Positions 7,849 to 18,312 are shown, numbered from the stretch's first letter. The stretch is 64,000 nt of DNA from Coprococcus_C hominis (GCF_020687505.1 NZ_JAJEQT010000005.1); one strand, 5' to 3'. Numbers and translations: made by a program. Notes: generated by a model from the letters alone, not told the origin.

Positions 7849-10074
7849 TTATTCTTCCGAATAAGAAACCTCTGGCGTTGTTCCCGAAAATGCCGCAGTT
7901 ACATTATTTCCACTCGCATCTACAATTATAAAGTTTGCGCTTCCTCCTGTGGAACTTAATCCTGGAACAGTCGCTGATACATCATAAGTAGCACCTGGTT
8001 TAATTGTAATATTCTTTGAAAAAACTATTTGACCATTAAATTGAACTTGCACTGTAACCTCCGTTTCATCAGGCACACTGACATCATCTGTTCTGGCAAT
8101 TGTTCCCGATATACTAGCTGTATATGTCTTTGCTTTCGGTCCGTCACTGATGACAAAATCAACACTGTCGCCCTCTGTGACAGTGGTTCCTCTGGCTGGA
8201 TTCTGGCTGATAACCATACCTGCTGCTACGCTGTCACTATTTTCATGCGTCACATTTCCTGCATTAAGCTTCTTACTGGTCAGGGAATCTCTCGCCTGAG
8301 CCTCTGTAAGTCCGCCTAAGTTCGGAACCTCTACTTCCTTCTTCTCAGAACCGTTGCTGACTGTCACGATAACCTTTGATCCCTTGGCTGCCTTTGTGCC
8401 GCCTTCCGGATCAGTCTTGATAACTTTATCTTTCTCGACATCATCGCTGTATTCATATGCATGACTGACTTCAAAACCAGCCTCTGTCAAAATTGTTACT
8501 GCCTGTGAATCTTCATAATTCTTGACATCTGGTACATCTACTTCCTCTGCGCCTGCACTGACCGTGAGCACGATCTCCTGATCTGCAGGGATTGTCTCGC
8601 CTTCTTTCACGCTCTGATCAAAGACGTAACCTTCCTGCGTCTTCTCATCCTCGACATGCTCTGTCTTGACGTTTGTAAAACCTGCATCTGAAAGCATCTT
8701 CAGTGCTGCATCTTCTGAAACGCCAGTGACACCGATCATGGCAATGGACTGTACTTCCTCGGTTGTGATCTTGTTCTTGTTATCTTTCTTGGAGCCAAAT
8801 TTGAACCAGCCAAGCACATTACCAAGCACGACGATAATAATGATTGCAATAATCACGGCAGTTGCTACACCTGCGATTGTAACTGCCTTCCGGATACCCG
8901 GATCAATGCCATCCGGATCTTCCTCTTCTTCTAACTCTTCATCGTCATCATAATCCTGAACCTTCTTCAGATTGCCACGCTTTGGCTGTGGTTCCGGTTC
9001 ATAATCATCCTCTTCCCATTCGTCATCGTCTTCCTGCAGAAGTTCATTGATTCTGCCGTTGTTTGCCTGCGGGGTAGAGTTATATCCAATCGGACGGATC
9101 TCGCCCATCTCCTGTGATACTGGTGGGTTATCATATGGCTGGCTGTACAGGTCGCGGTTTGCACTTCCGTTACGGATTGCCTGTACGTCTTCCTTCGTCC
9201 ACTCCTGTGTCGGACTGTTTGTGATTGATGTTGGTGCAACCACAATATCAATATTCGGGTTGTTCTGTACACGCTTCAAGTCTGCGATCAAGGCACTCGC
9301 TGTCAGATATCTGCGTTCTGGCTTCTTCTGTGTCGCCTTCAAAATGATCTTCTCAAAGCTGGTATAAATATCCGGATAATACTGTCTCGGCGGAATCATC
9401 TCGTTCTGGATATGCATGAGTGCAACCGATACATTGTTATCTCCCTCAAACGGCACTCTTCCGGTTACCATCTCATACATCGTGATACCGAGCGAATAAA
9501 TATCGCTTCGTTCATCGCTGTATCCGCCTCTCGCCTGCTCTGGGGATATGTAGTGTACACTGCCCATTGCGCCAGATGTAAGCGTATTGCTGCTCGCTGC
9601 CTTGGCGATACCGAAATCTGTGACCTTGATATTTCCATTTTTTGATACAATAATATTCTGTGGCTTGATGTCACGGTGAATAATATGGTTCTCATGCGCT
9701 GCTTCCAGACCGGATGCGATCTGGATAGAGAAGTTGATGGCTGTCTCCATATTGAGACGACCGTTCTGCTCGATATACTGCTTTAATGTGATACCCTCTA
9801 CCAGTTCCATCACGATGCAGTAAATGCCTTCATCATCGACAACATCATATACATTTACAATATTCGGATGTGTCAGTCCTGCGGAAGCCTGTGCCTCGAT
9901 CCGGAACTTTGTCACAAAGTTCTTATCGTTGCTGAACTCCGGCTTCAATACCTTGATTGCCACATTTCGATTCAATCTATGGTCTCTTGCTTTGTAGACT
10001 ATGGACATTCCGCCTGCACCGACCACGTCCAAAATCTCATATCTATCACATAATATCATTCCTGGTTTTAACAT
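7849..10074 (-). CDS. prkC: PASTA-domain Ser/Thr protein kinase (PrkC/Stk1 type)
   Basis: A 741-residue transmembrane kinase. The N-terminal kinase domain (about residues 10-270) has the glycine loop GAGGMS, AIKVL lysine, HRDIKPQN catalytic loop, DFG and SPEQARGG. An acidic, proline-containing juxtamembrane linker follows, one membrane helix near residues 400-425, then three extracellular PASTA repeats and a distinct C-terminal beta-rich tail of about 90 residues ending STPEVSYSEE-like. PASTA domains sense muropeptides or lipid II, and the kinase tunes growth, division and sporulation in Firmicutes. The cognate PP2C phosphatase is immediately upstream. The C-terminal non-PASTA domain is less usual. 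Confidence 0.95.
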   Translation of the reverse strand: MLKPGMILCDRYEILDVVGAGGMSIVYKARDHRLNRNVAIKVLKPEFSNDKNFVTKFRIEAQASAGLTHPNIVNVYDVVDDEGIYCIVMELVEGITLKQYIEQNGRLNMETAINFSIQIASGLEAAHENHIIHRDIKPQNIIVSKNGNIKVTDFGIAKAASSNTLTSGAMGSVHYISPEQARGGYSDERSDIYSLGITMYEMVTGRVPFEGDNNVSVALMHIQNEMIPPRQYYPDIYTSFEKIILKATQKKPERRYLTASALIADLKRVQNNPNIDIVVAPTSITNSPTQEWTKEDVQAIRNGSANRDLYSQPYDNPPVSQEMGEIRPIGYNSTPQANNGRINELLQEDDDEWEEDDYEPEPQPKRGNLKKVQDYDDDEELEEEEDPDGIDPGIRKAVTIAGVATAVIIAIIIIVVLGNVLGWFKFGSKKDNKNKITTEEVQSIAMIGVTGVSEDAALKMLSDAGFTNVKTEHVEDEKTQEGYVFDQSVKEGETIPADQEIVLTVSAGAEEVDVPDVKNYEDSQAVTILTEAGFEVSHAYEYSDDVEKDKVIKTDPEGGTKAAKGSKVIVTVSNGSEKKEVEVPNLGGLTEAQARDSLTSKKLNAGNVTHENSDSVAAGMVISQNPARGTTVTEGDSVDFVISDGPKAKTYTASISGTIARTDDVSVPDETEVTVQVQFNGQIVFSKNITIKPGATYDVSATVPGLSSTGGSANFIIVDASGNNVTAAFSGTTPEVSYSEE

Positions 10075-10115
10075 GATTTCAACCCTTTCTGCTATATTCG
10101 TTCTCTATTCGGTCA

Positions 10116-10838
10116 TCAATCTGCCGATATAATAATTACGGATATATTATCCGAACCACCATAATAATTTGCCCGATCCACAAGTTCCTGTGCAATTCGG
10201 TCCAAATCGTCTTCCTCGGAAACAATATCCCTTATTTCGTCATCTTCGACCATGTTCGATAACCCGTCTGAGCATAACAGATATTTTTCTTCCGTGTTTA
10301 TATCTATCTCAAAAAAGTCCGGCATCATCTCGTCCCGTGAACCCATCGCTTTTGTGATGATGTTCTTCTCTGGATGATTGCGTCCTTTTTTCCGTTCCAG
10401 TTCACCTTTTCGGATCAGTTCCTCGACAAGCGAATGATCCATTGTGATCTGACGAATCTCTCCGCCGATCGCATACAATCGGCTGTCACCGACATTCGCC
10501 ACATACAGCTTTCCATCCTGTGCCACGGCTGCTACCATCGTCGTTCCCATCCCATTTAAATCGGGATCTGCACACGCCGCCTTATATATTTCATTGTTTA
10601 CAAATAACATTGCCCGTTTTAACAGTGCTACCGGATTTTCTATTGTGGACTTCTCTACGAAATCCACTGTAATATCAATCGCCATCCTTGATGCTTTGTC
10701 CCCCGCGCGATGTCCGCCCATTCCATCTGCTACGATATACAGATTCGGAAGTGGACCGACCGGAGTGTCACTGAAAAAAATACTGTCCTGATTGTTATTA
10801 CGTTTGATCCCGGTATCCGTCTTTCCACTAGAATGCAT
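10116..10838 (-). CDS. PP2C-type Ser/Thr protein phosphatase partner of PrkC
   Basis: A PPM-family phosphatase with the metal-binding motifs NNNQDS, VADGMGGH, GTTMV, GDSRLY and GSDNISVIII. It reverses PrkC phosphorylation in the cytosol. A longer frame opens at 10895, but ATG 10838 is preceded at 6 bp by a perfect AGGAGG and gives the family-like N-terminus MHSSGKTDTG; the product is 240 residues. The start overlaps the rlmN stop by 11 bp. Confidence 0.94.
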   Translation of the reverse strand: MHSSGKTDTGIKRNNNQDSIFFSDTPVGPLPNLYIVADGMGGHRAGDKASRMAIDITVDFVEKSTIENPVALLKRAMLFVNNEIYKAACADPDLNGMGTTMVAAVAQDGKLYVANVGDSRLYAIGGEIRQITMDHSLVEELIRKGELERKKGRNHPEKNIITKAMGSRDEMMPDFFEIDINTEEKYLLCSDGLSNMVEDDEIRDIVSEEDDLDRIAQELVDRANYYGGSDNISVIIISAD

Positions 10839-11874
10839 GGGAATCCTCCTGATGATGAAACGCATATTTCCTTCGTAACTGACCACAGGCAGCATCTATA
10901 TCGCTACCCATACTCTTCCTTATTGTAGCATTTATGTGATATTTTGCAAGAGTGGATTTGAATTTTTCAACGGAATCACTGTCGCTTCGCTCGTATTCCC
11001 GCTCTTCCACCGGATTGATCGGAATCAGATTGACATGACAATTCATACCTGCAAGCAGCTTTGCCAGTTTTCTCGCCTGTTCCTCCGTATCATTCTTGCC
11101 CTTTACAAGGCTGTACTCAAAAGTCACTCTCCGTCCGGTCTGCCGGAAATATTCCCGACAGGCATCTAATGTCTCTGCCAGTGTGTACTGGTGTGCAACC
11201 GGCATCAGTTCTTTCCGCTCTTCATCGGTCGGCGCATGTAAGGAAAGTGCAAAGGTGATCGGGATATCCTCCTTTGCCAGATCATGGATGCGCGGCACAA
11301 TTCCGCAGCTTGATACCGTGATATTTCTGGCACTTAAATTGTATCCATTCTCATCGATCAGCAGGCGCAAAAAACGAATCAGATTCTCATAGTTGTCGAG
11401 CGGTTCTCCCGTTCCCATCACGACCACGTGGCTGATACGTTCCCCGGTGATGCGGCTCGTCGCATAGATCTGTTCGAGCATCTCCGAAGCGGTCAGATTC
11501 CGTACCAGTCCGCCAATCGTCGACGCACAGAAACGGCATCCCATCCGGCAGCCCGCCTGCGATGAGATACAAACCGAATTACCATAATTATGGCGCATAA
11601 ACACCGTCTCGATCATCTGTCCATCCGACAAGCGGTACAGGAATTTGATCGTACCGTCTGATTTTGATTCCTGACTCATTTCTGCCTCAATGTGCACGAA
11701 TCCTTCCTCGTCCATCTGTGCACGCAGTGCCTTCGGAAGATTCGACATATCCTCCGTCGATGCCACATACTTCTGGTGCATCCACTGAAACACCTGCTTT
11801 GCCCGAAACGCCGGCTGTCCGTGTTCTTTCATCCACTGTTCAATTTCTGCAAGGTACATTGATTTGATGTCCAT
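10828..11874 (-). CDS. rlmN: Dual-specificity rRNA/tRNA adenine-C2 methyltransferase RlmN
   Basis: A 348-residue radical SAM enzyme with the cluster motif CRMGCRFCAS. It methylates C2 of A2503 in 23S rRNA and A37 in some tRNAs. Further family marks are VVMGTGEPLDNYENL, SLHAPTDEERKELMPV, and the C-terminal MGSDIDAACGQLR carrying the methyl-carrier cysteine. GGAGATTAAA before ATG 11874 overlaps the end of rsmB, indicating coupled translation. Confidence 0.96.
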   Translation of the reverse strand: MDIKSMYLAEIEQWMKEHGQPAFRAKQVFQWMHQKYVASTEDMSNLPKALRAQMDEEGFVHIEAEMSQESKSDGTIKFLYRLSDGQMIETVFMRHNYGNSVCISSQAGCRMGCRFCASTIGGLVRNLTASEMLEQIYATSRITGERISHVVVMGTGEPLDNYENLIRFLRLLIDENGYNLSARNITVSSCGIVPRIHDLAKEDIPITFALSLHAPTDEERKELMPVAHQYTLAETLDACREYFRQTGRRVTFEYSLVKGKNDTEEQARKLAKLLAGMNCHVNLIPINPVEEREYERSDSDSVEKFKSTLAKYHINATIRKSMGSDIDAACGQLRRKYAFHHQEDSHAF

Positions 11875-11875
11875 T

Positions 11876-13186
11876 TTAATCTCCTAGCTTATGCAGTACC
11901 GCATAATAAAATCCGTCACAGGCATCGATGCCCTGTAAGAACTGTCGTTGTTCTTTTAATGTATATTCTGGATGTTCCTTTAAGAAACGCTCCACCTGCA
12001 AGGTGTTTTCTTCCTTTGTGATCGTGCAGGTGCTATATAAAAGCGTTCCACCTGCCTTCACGTATCGGCAGGCGTTTTGCAGTATCGTATGTTGCAGCTC
12101 CACCAGTGACTCGATCTGTTCCTCGGTTACCCGGTATTTGATATCATTTTTCCGTCCCATGATGCCAAGTCCGGAACAAGGCAGATCTGCGATAACAACA
12201 TCTGCTTTTTCCTCCTGCTCCTGCATATATTCCGTTGCATCCTGACAACGGATATCCACATTTGCAAGCTTTAACCGTTCTACATTTTCTTCAATCAATT
12301 CCAGTTTTTCCTCTGCAATGTCCATCGACAGCACATGCCCTTGCTGTGCAAATTCTGCTGCCGCCGTCGTCTTACCACCCGGTGCCGCACAGATATCCAT
12401 CACAAAATCCTCTGGCCGGATGCCTGCTGCCGCAACCGCACACATCGAGCTTTCATCCTGCACCGTGAAATATCCCTGCTTATATCCCGGAATCTTGTGT
12501 ATAAAATCATAGCCCGATAACAGCCATGCTCCTTCATAATATGCACCCGGCTCGACTGTTATGCCTGCTTCTTTCAATCGGTTCTTATAAGAATCCATCG
12601 TCTCTCCGTTTTCTTCGATCCGATGTTTGTTCAGCCGGATACTCGTCTTCCGGTCTGCAAATGCCGCCTGAAAGATCGTTTCTGCGCTCTCTGTGCCATA
12701 TTCCAAGATAAGCTTCTGTACGAGCCAGAGTGGTGTTGATGTCATCACGGACAAATACCGCTCCGGTTCTCTTTTTTGATCAGGATATGCAAGCTTCGTT
12801 TTCTCCCGTGTGATCGTCCGAAGCACGCCGTTCACAAAACCAGAAAGTCCGGCAAAGCCATGTTTTTTCGCAAGCTTCACGCATTCATTGCACGCGGCAG
12901 AATCCGGTACGCTGTCCATAAAAAGAATCTGGTAACAGCCCATCCGGAGCAGACAGGCGATCACCGGCTTACACTTTTTTATCTTCGTCTTTGAATACTG
13001 GTCGATCACATAGTCCAGCCGCAGCTTTGTCTCTGTGACACCCTCCACCAGTCTGGATAAAAAAGCGCGTTCTACCTTGTCCGTAAACTGGTTTTTACGA
13101 AGTGCATTTCCAAGTGCAATATTCGAAAATGTCTGATTAGTCTCTATATCCAATAATACAGTCAAAGCCACGTCTCTTGTATCCAT
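11876..13186 (-). CDS. rsmB: 16S rRNA cytosine-967 C5-methyltransferase
   Basis: The 436-residue product has an N-terminal NusB-like domain (about residues 1-135) and a C-terminal Rossmann methyltransferase. Motifs include DICAAPGGKTTAAAEF (SAM binding), DLPCSGLGIM with the Pro-Cys motif, and YSTCTI with the catalytic cysteine. It makes m5C967 in 16S rRNA. It lies between fmt and rlmN in the usual clostridial order. Confidence 0.95.
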   Translation of the reverse strand: MDTRDVALTVLLDIETNQTFSNIALGNALRKNQFTDKVERAFLSRLVEGVTETKLRLDYVIDQYSKTKIKKCKPVIACLLRMGCYQILFMDSVPDSAACNECVKLAKKHGFAGLSGFVNGVLRTITREKTKLAYPDQKREPERYLSVMTSTPLWLVQKLILEYGTESAETIFQAAFADRKTSIRLNKHRIEENGETMDSYKNRLKEAGITVEPGAYYEGAWLLSGYDFIHKIPGYKQGYFTVQDESSMCAVAAAGIRPEDFVMDICAAPGGKTTAAAEFAQQGHVLSMDIAEEKLELIEENVERLKLANVDIRCQDATEYMQEQEEKADVVIADLPCSGLGIMGRKNDIKYRVTEEQIESLVELQHTILQNACRYVKAGGTLLYSTCTITKEENTLQVERFLKEHPEYTLKEQRQFLQGIDACDGFYYAVLHKLGD

Positions 13187-13199
13187 GTGTTTCTCCTCT

Positions 13200-14174
13200 T
13201 TATTTCCAATTTACAGTCATCCCTGCCTTAAGCGGATTGCCATTTAAATAAGCTACGGTATCCATCGGCTTCTTACCCTCCGGCTGCAGTTTCTGGATCT
13301 GCAAGGCATCCGTGCCACACGCGATCACAAAATACTTCTTTGCAACCTCCACGATTTCGCCCGGCGCAAAGGTCAGTGTCTGTTCCACCTTTCCCTGTGC
13401 CTGCGTCTTATATGCATCGTCCATTGCGATGACCTTTGCTTTGTAGATCTTCACATTCTTGCCGTCTATCTCTGTATATGCACACGGCCACGGATTGAGT
13501 CCCCGGATCAGACGTTCCAGTTCCTCTGCGGACTTCGCAAAATCCATCCGCCCCATTTCTTTGGAAAGCATTGATGCATAACAACTCTGTGCATCATCCT
13601 GTTTCGTCCGTGTTGCTGTATGATTTTCCAGTTTGGTGAGTGTCTCCAAAATCAAAGCTGCTCCAGCCTCGGCAAGCTTGTCATGCAGCGTGGCTCCAGT
13701 ATCTTCCGGTGTGATCGCAACCTCCACCTTGTCGATCATGTCTCCGGTATCAAGCCCTTTTTCCATATACATCGTTGTGACACCAGTTACCGTCTCTCCG
13801 TCGATGATTGCACGCTCAATTGGTGCTGCGCCACGGTATTTCGGAAGCAGTGACGCATGAATGTTGATACAGCCATACGGCGGAATCGATAAAATGCTCT
13901 CCGGCAGAATCTGTCCATACGCAGCCACCACGATTGCATCCGGCTTGTATGACCGAAGCGTTTCTACCATCTCTGCCTCGCGCACCTTCTCCGGCTGATA
14001 GACGGGAATCTCATATTCCTGTGCTTTCACCTTGACTGGTGTTGGTACCAGCTTGCGGTTTCGTCCCTGTGGTTTGTCCGGCTGTGTCACAACCGCAACC
14101 ACCTCATGTTCTTTCACGATTGCCGAAAGCGCAATCGCTGCAAACTCCGGCGTTCCCATATATATGATTCTCAT
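13200..14174 (-). CDS. fmt: Methionyl-tRNA formyltransferase
   Basis: A 324-residue enzyme formylating initiator Met-tRNA with 10-formyltetrahydrofolate. Catalytic segment INIHASLLPKYRGAAPIERAI contains the Asn/His pair, with D in GLDTGDM completing the site; the C-terminal tRNA-binding OB domain is present. GGAGG precedes ATG 14174. It works with the deformylase encoded just upstream. Confidence 0.96.
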   Translation of the reverse strand: MRIIYMGTPEFAAIALSAIVKEHEVVAVVTQPDKPQGRNRKLVPTPVKVKAQEYEIPVYQPEKVREAEMVETLRSYKPDAIVVAAYGQILPESILSIPPYGCINIHASLLPKYRGAAPIERAIIDGETVTGVTTMYMEKGLDTGDMIDKVEVAITPEDTGATLHDKLAEAGAALILETLTKLENHTATRTKQDDAQSCYASMLSKEMGRMDFAKSAEELERLIRGLNPWPCAYTEIDGKNVKIYKAKVIAMDDAYKTQAQGKVEQTLTFAPGEIVEVAKKYFVIACGTDALQIQKLQPEGKKPMDTVAYLNGNPLKAGMTVNWK

Positions 14175-14217
14175 GCTCTACCTCCATGTTCTACCCTGTT
14201 GCACTTACGATTTCTGG

Positions 14218-14697
14218 TTACTCTTCCGGCTCAACTGGCTCTACTTTGTAAAGTCCATCCTCTACCTTGTCCTTGTACAGAATTCCATCGAGATGATCTA
14301 ACTCATGACAGATTGCACGTGCCAGTAATCCTTCGCCCTCGATCTGCCGAAGCTGCATATCCTCGTCATATGCTTCACAGATTACATGATTTGGTCTTGT
14401 CACGGTGCCCTGCAGACCCGGCAGACTCAGGCAGCCTTCCTCGCCTGTCTGTTCGCCGTCCGCCTCGATAATCTTTGGATTGATCAATGTATAGGCATTA
14501 TCATCTCCGATATCGATCACGACAATGCGCTTTAATATACCAACCTGTGGTGCCGCCAGTCCCACACCATTTGCCTCATACATCGTCTCATACATATCAT
14601 CGATCAATGTCTGCAACCGTGGTGTCATCTTCTCAATCGGTTTGCAGACCTTTCTCAATACATCATCACCATCTAAACGTATCTTTCTCGTTGCCAT
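14218..14697 (-). CDS. def: Peptide deformylase
   Basis: A 159-residue metalloenzyme removing the N-terminal formyl group from nascent proteins. The three canonical motifs are present: GVGLAAPQVG, EGCLSLPG with a metal-binding cysteine, and CHELDHLDG with the metal-binding histidines and catalytic Glu. I use ATG 14697 (MATRKIRL); the ATG at 14709 contains the GGAGGG ribosome site of the later start. A TATAAT at 14714-14719 on this strand may give it a local promoter with a very short leader. Confidence 0.95.
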   Translation of the reverse strand: MATRKIRLDGDDVLRKVCKPIEKMTPRLQTLIDDMYETMYEANGVGLAAPQVGILKRIVVIDIGDDNAYTLINPKIIEADGEQTGEEGCLSLPGLQGTVTRPNHVICEAYDEDMQLRQIEGEGLLARAICHELDHLDGILYKDKVEDGLYKVEPVEPEE

Positions 14698-14738
14698 ATT
14701 GCCCTCCATTTATATTATAATTTAAAACCATATTTTTC

Positions 14739-16769
14739 TTAACAAACCGTCATCGGGTTCATATCCACGCTAATCGTCACGCCTTCGCAGCCGCATGTGT
14801 CAATATAGTCACGCAGCGTCGTGATTGCGCCAAGACCCGGTGCCTTGATATAGATCACATAACGGTATTCATCGTTGATCTTTCCAATCGCCGCTTCTCC
14901 CGGTCCGATGATCCTTGTCTGCGTATATTGTAATGTCTTTGTCTTTTCCTTTAAATCCCGGCATAAAATCCCGGCATAGCTTTCTACTTTTCCTTTAGAT
15001 TCTCCAGTCAGCAGAATCTGCAGCATATCATAAACCGGTGGATAACGAAGCATCCGCCTGTATGCCATCTCCATTTCGTAAAATGCTTTGTAATCCTGAC
15101 TGGCAGCTGCCGCAATCGCATAATGCTCCGGCTGATAGGTCTGTATCACGACCGCTCCTTCTTTTTCGCCTCGACCGGCACGTCCGGCTGCCTGCGTCAG
15201 AAGATCAAAAGTACGTTCTCCTGCACGGTAGTCATTTGCGTATAAGGATAAATCCGCCAGGATCACGCCAACCAACGTCACATTGCTGTAATCATGTCCC
15301 TTGACGATCATCTGCGTGCCGATCAGCATATCTGCCTTTCCTTCCGCAAACTGCTTCAGAATTCTGGCACCTGCGTCCTTCCGCATCGTTGTATCCCGAT
15401 CCATCCGCAAGGTCTTAATCGCAGGGAACAGTTTTTTTATTTCCTCTTCAACCTTCTCTGTACCGGTTCCAAATCCGGCGATCATATTCGATTTACAGGA
15501 CGGACACTGCTTTGGCATCGCTGTCGTATAGCCACAGTAATGACACACCAGTTGTCTCTGTGCCTGTATTGTCTGCTGATGATACGTTAACGCCACATCA
15601 CATCTTGGACATTTGATTGCCTCACCACATGCCCGGCACGATACAAAGCTGTTAAATCCCCGGCGGTTGATAAAAAGCATCATCTGCTCTTTTCTCTCAA
15701 GCCGCTCCTGTATCTTCTCATAGAGACTCCGGCTGATGATACTCCGGTTTCCCCGTCGGAGCTCCTCGCGCAGATCCACAACCTCGATTTTCTGTGCCTG
15801 CACACCATCGGGGCGTTCTTTTAATTCCCATAACCGGTATTGTCCGGCTTCTGCCCGCGCATAGCTCTCGATACTCGGGGTCGCCGAACCGAGAATGACA
15901 CTGGCTTCTTCCAGCTCTGCACGCTTGATTGCCACGTCTCTTGCATGATACCGCGGTGCCTGATCACTCTTAAATGCCGGATCATGCTCCTCATCCATTA
16001 CTAGCAGCTTCAGATTCGGAAATGGCGTAAAAAGTGCCGAGCGGGGACCGATCACAACATCGACTTCCCCTTCCTTCGCCTTGCGGAACTGCTCGTATTT
16101 CTCACCCTTGCTCTGCTTGGAATTGACAAATGCCACACGCGTGCCAAAATGTTTTCGGAACCGCGCCAGTGTCTGATACGTCAGCGAAATCTCCGGAATC
16201 AGCACAATCGCCTGACCGCCCTCCCGGATCACTTCCTTGATGCACTGGATATAGACCTCTGTCTTCCCACTTCCGGTTACACCGTGCAGCAGATATGTAT
16301 GCCGCTCTCCTGCCTGTATATCTTCCGCAAATGCATCGACCAGCGCCTGCTGCTCATCATTCAGTGTCACAAACTCCCAGTTTGTATCCGGCAAAGTTGT
16401 CTCCTCCACCTTCTGCGCAGTCTTTCGCACCGTCTGTTTCACTGGCATGACTGTCTGCAACGCCTGATTCATCGTTGTCCCATATGTCTCCCGCATCCAT
16501 GCAGCAAGCTGGATCAGCTTTCCCTCGATTGGAAGTCCTTTCTGCGGCACATCGACGATCTCTTTGATCTTATCCGGTTCGTAGGATGGAGTCTGTGTGA
16601 TACCAATCACATAACCGTGCCGGTGCGCATTTCCTTTTCCAAACGGAACCGTCACCAGACTTCCGACCTGTACCTGCTCTTTCCATGCATCTCCGATCCG
16701 GTATTGAAACACCCGGTCGATCGCACTATGCGAAATATCGATTATTATATCCGCATATGTTTGTGACAT
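14739..16769 (-). CDS. priA: Primosomal helicase PriA
   Basis: A superfamily 2 DNA helicase that reloads replication forks. It has Walker A GVTGSGKTEVY, DEEH box, the helicase-lobe zinc module of paired cysteines (CRACG...CPRC...CHYC...CPSC) and the C-terminal GRAGRGEKEGAVVIQT motif. GGAGG and the sequence MSQTYADIII set the start at 16769 (676 residues), overlapping the murE end by 44 bp. It is shorter than the ~800-residue Bacillus protein, mainly in the N-terminal half, but all core motifs remain. Confidence 0.95.
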   Translation of the reverse strand: MSQTYADIIIDISHSAIDRVFQYRIGDAWKEQVQVGSLVTVPFGKGNAHRHGYVIGITQTPSYEPDKIKEIVDVPQKGLPIEGKLIQLAAWMRETYGTTMNQALQTVMPVKQTVRKTAQKVEETTLPDTNWEFVTLNDEQQALVDAFAEDIQAGERHTYLLHGVTGSGKTEVYIQCIKEVIREGGQAIVLIPEISLTYQTLARFRKHFGTRVAFVNSKQSKGEKYEQFRKAKEGEVDVVIGPRSALFTPFPNLKLLVMDEEHDPAFKSDQAPRYHARDVAIKRAELEEASVILGSATPSIESYARAEAGQYRLWELKERPDGVQAQKIEVVDLREELRRGNRSIISRSLYEKIQERLERKEQMMLFINRRGFNSFVSCRACGEAIKCPRCDVALTYHQQTIQAQRQLVCHYCGYTTAMPKQCPSCKSNMIAGFGTGTEKVEEEIKKLFPAIKTLRMDRDTTMRKDAGARILKQFAEGKADMLIGTQMIVKGHDYSNVTLVGVILADLSLYANDYRAGERTFDLLTQAAGRAGRGEKEGAVVIQTYQPEHYAIAAAASQDYKAFYEMEMAYRRMLRYPPVYDMLQILLTGESKGKVESYAGILCRDLKEKTKTLQYTQTRIIGPGEAAIGKINDEYRYVIYIKAPGLGAITTLRDYIDTCGCEGVTISVDMNPMTVC

Positions 16770-18225
16770 CCTCTTCCTCCAAAATCTCACGAATCAGATC
16801 CCGTTCATCCATGTGATGTTTCACACCATGAATCTCCTGATAGTCTTCATGTCCCTTTCCTGCAAGGACGATGACATCGCCCTCTTTCGCATGCAGGATT
16901 GCATAACGGATTGCTTCCTTCCGATCTGTGATCTTCACGTATTCCCCATCCGTTTTCTTCATTCCGGTTTCGATATCTGCGATAATTGCAAGCGGTTCCT
17001 CATCTCTTGGGTTATCGCTTGTAATAATCGTAAAATCAGACATTTTCCCTGATACTTCGCCCATCTCAAACCGACGGTCTCTGGAACGGTTTCCGCCACA
17101 TCCAAACAAGGTCACCAGACGTTTCGGATTGTAGGCTCGAAGCGCTGTAAGCAGACTTTCAAGCGCCATTGCATTGTGCGCATAATCGATCATCAGCGTA
17201 AATGAATCGGAGATTGGAATCATCTCCACACGTCCGCGTGCCTTTGCTTCCTTCAATATATTCTGAATATCTGTAATACCAACCTGCATCTGATCTGCCA
17301 CTGCGACTGCTGCCAGAGAATTATGCACGGAGAACTCTCCCGGCAGGTCTACCACAATCTTTGCATCCAGTTTTCCGCACAATGCATACTGGATTCCAAG
17401 CACACCTTTTTCTCTGTATAATTCGATGTCTTTTGCCCGGTAATCCGCATCTGCACATTCCCCGTAGGTTAATTTCTCACAGGTTGCATGCTCCATCATG
17501 TACGCTGCATTTGCATCGTCCACATTGAAAATACCAGTCTTGCAGAGTGTAAACAGCTTTGCTTTCCAGTCTCGGTATTCCTCAAAACTTGCGTGTTCAT
17601 TTGGACCGATATGATCCTTCGACAGATTTGTGAAGATACCATAATCAAAATCCACACCCGCTACACGATCTAACATCAATCCCTGCGAAGAAACCTCCAT
17701 CACGACAGCCTTGCAGCCATTTTCCACCATATTCTTTAAATATTTATGCAAGATCATCGACTCTGGTGTTGTGTTGTCCGCATGAATCTTCTGACTTCCA
17801 TCTATAATTTCAATCGTACCGATCAAGCCGGTTTTAATCCCGGAGCGTTCCAGCATCTCACGGATCATATAGGTCGTTGTCGTCTTTCCTTTGGTTCCGG
17901 TCAGTCCAATGACCGTCAGCTTCTCAGAAGGATTTCCATAAAACGCGGAACTGATCTTACCCATCGCATACCGGGTACTCTTCACACGGATCACCGTCAC
18001 GGTGTCTGGCACATTTACCGGCTTTTCCACGACGATCACGGCTGCACCCTTCGCAGCCACATCCTCTGCATATGTATGTCCATCTGATACCGCACCAGAG
18101 ATACAGAAAAACAGATCTCCCGGCTGTACCTTTCGCGAATCGTTCTGGATCTCCCGGATCTCTGTATCTGTGTTTCCCTTCAAAACCTCATAATCCAGTC
18201 CCTGTAATACTTCTAATAATTTCAT
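16726..18225 (-). CDS. murE: UDP-MurNAc-tripeptide synthetase, meso-DAP type
   Basis: A 499-residue Mur ligase. It shows the ATP loop GLTGTKGKTTT, the central MEVSSQGL, HNSLAAVA, and the substrate-selecting TSDNPRDEEP: the DNPR motif is that of enzymes adding meso-diaminopimelate. It adds the third stem-peptide residue in cytoplasmic peptidoglycan synthesis. The unusual last ~15 residues overlap the priA start. GGAGG precedes ATG 18225. Confidence 0.96.
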   Translation of the reverse strand: MKLLEVLQGLDYEVLKGNTDTEIREIQNDSRKVQPGDLFFCISGAVSDGHTYAEDVAAKGAAVIVVEKPVNVPDTVTVIRVKSTRYAMGKISSAFYGNPSEKLTVIGLTGTKGKTTTTYMIREMLERSGIKTGLIGTIEIIDGSQKIHADNTTPESMILHKYLKNMVENGCKAVVMEVSSQGLMLDRVAGVDFDYGIFTNLSKDHIGPNEHASFEEYRDWKAKLFTLCKTGIFNVDDANAAYMMEHATCEKLTYGECADADYRAKDIELYREKGVLGIQYALCGKLDAKIVVDLPGEFSVHNSLAAVAVADQMQVGITDIQNILKEAKARGRVEMIPISDSFTLMIDYAHNAMALESLLTALRAYNPKRLVTLFGCGGNRSRDRRFEMGEVSGKMSDFTIITSDNPRDEEPLAIIADIETGMKKTDGEYVKITDRKEAIRYAILHAKEGDVIVLAGKGHEDYQEIHGVKHHMDERDLIREILEEEDVTNICGYNNRYFA

Positions 18226-18264
18226 ACGCTGTCCTCCCTAAAAGAATAGAAGTGAAAAGTAAAT

Positions 18265-18292
18265 AAGGCTACAGCATTTGTTCTGCAGCCTT
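18265..18292 (-). terminator. Terminator between rpoZ and murE
   Basis: A 10-bp stem (18265-18274 with 18283-18292, one G-U pair) and an 8-nt loop, followed on the minus strand by ATTTACTTTT. It lies after rpoZ and before murE, so it may attenuate rather than fully separate the two transcripts. Confidence 0.65.
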
Positions 18293-18312
18293 TTTGAACC
18301 TTTCGGGTTTCT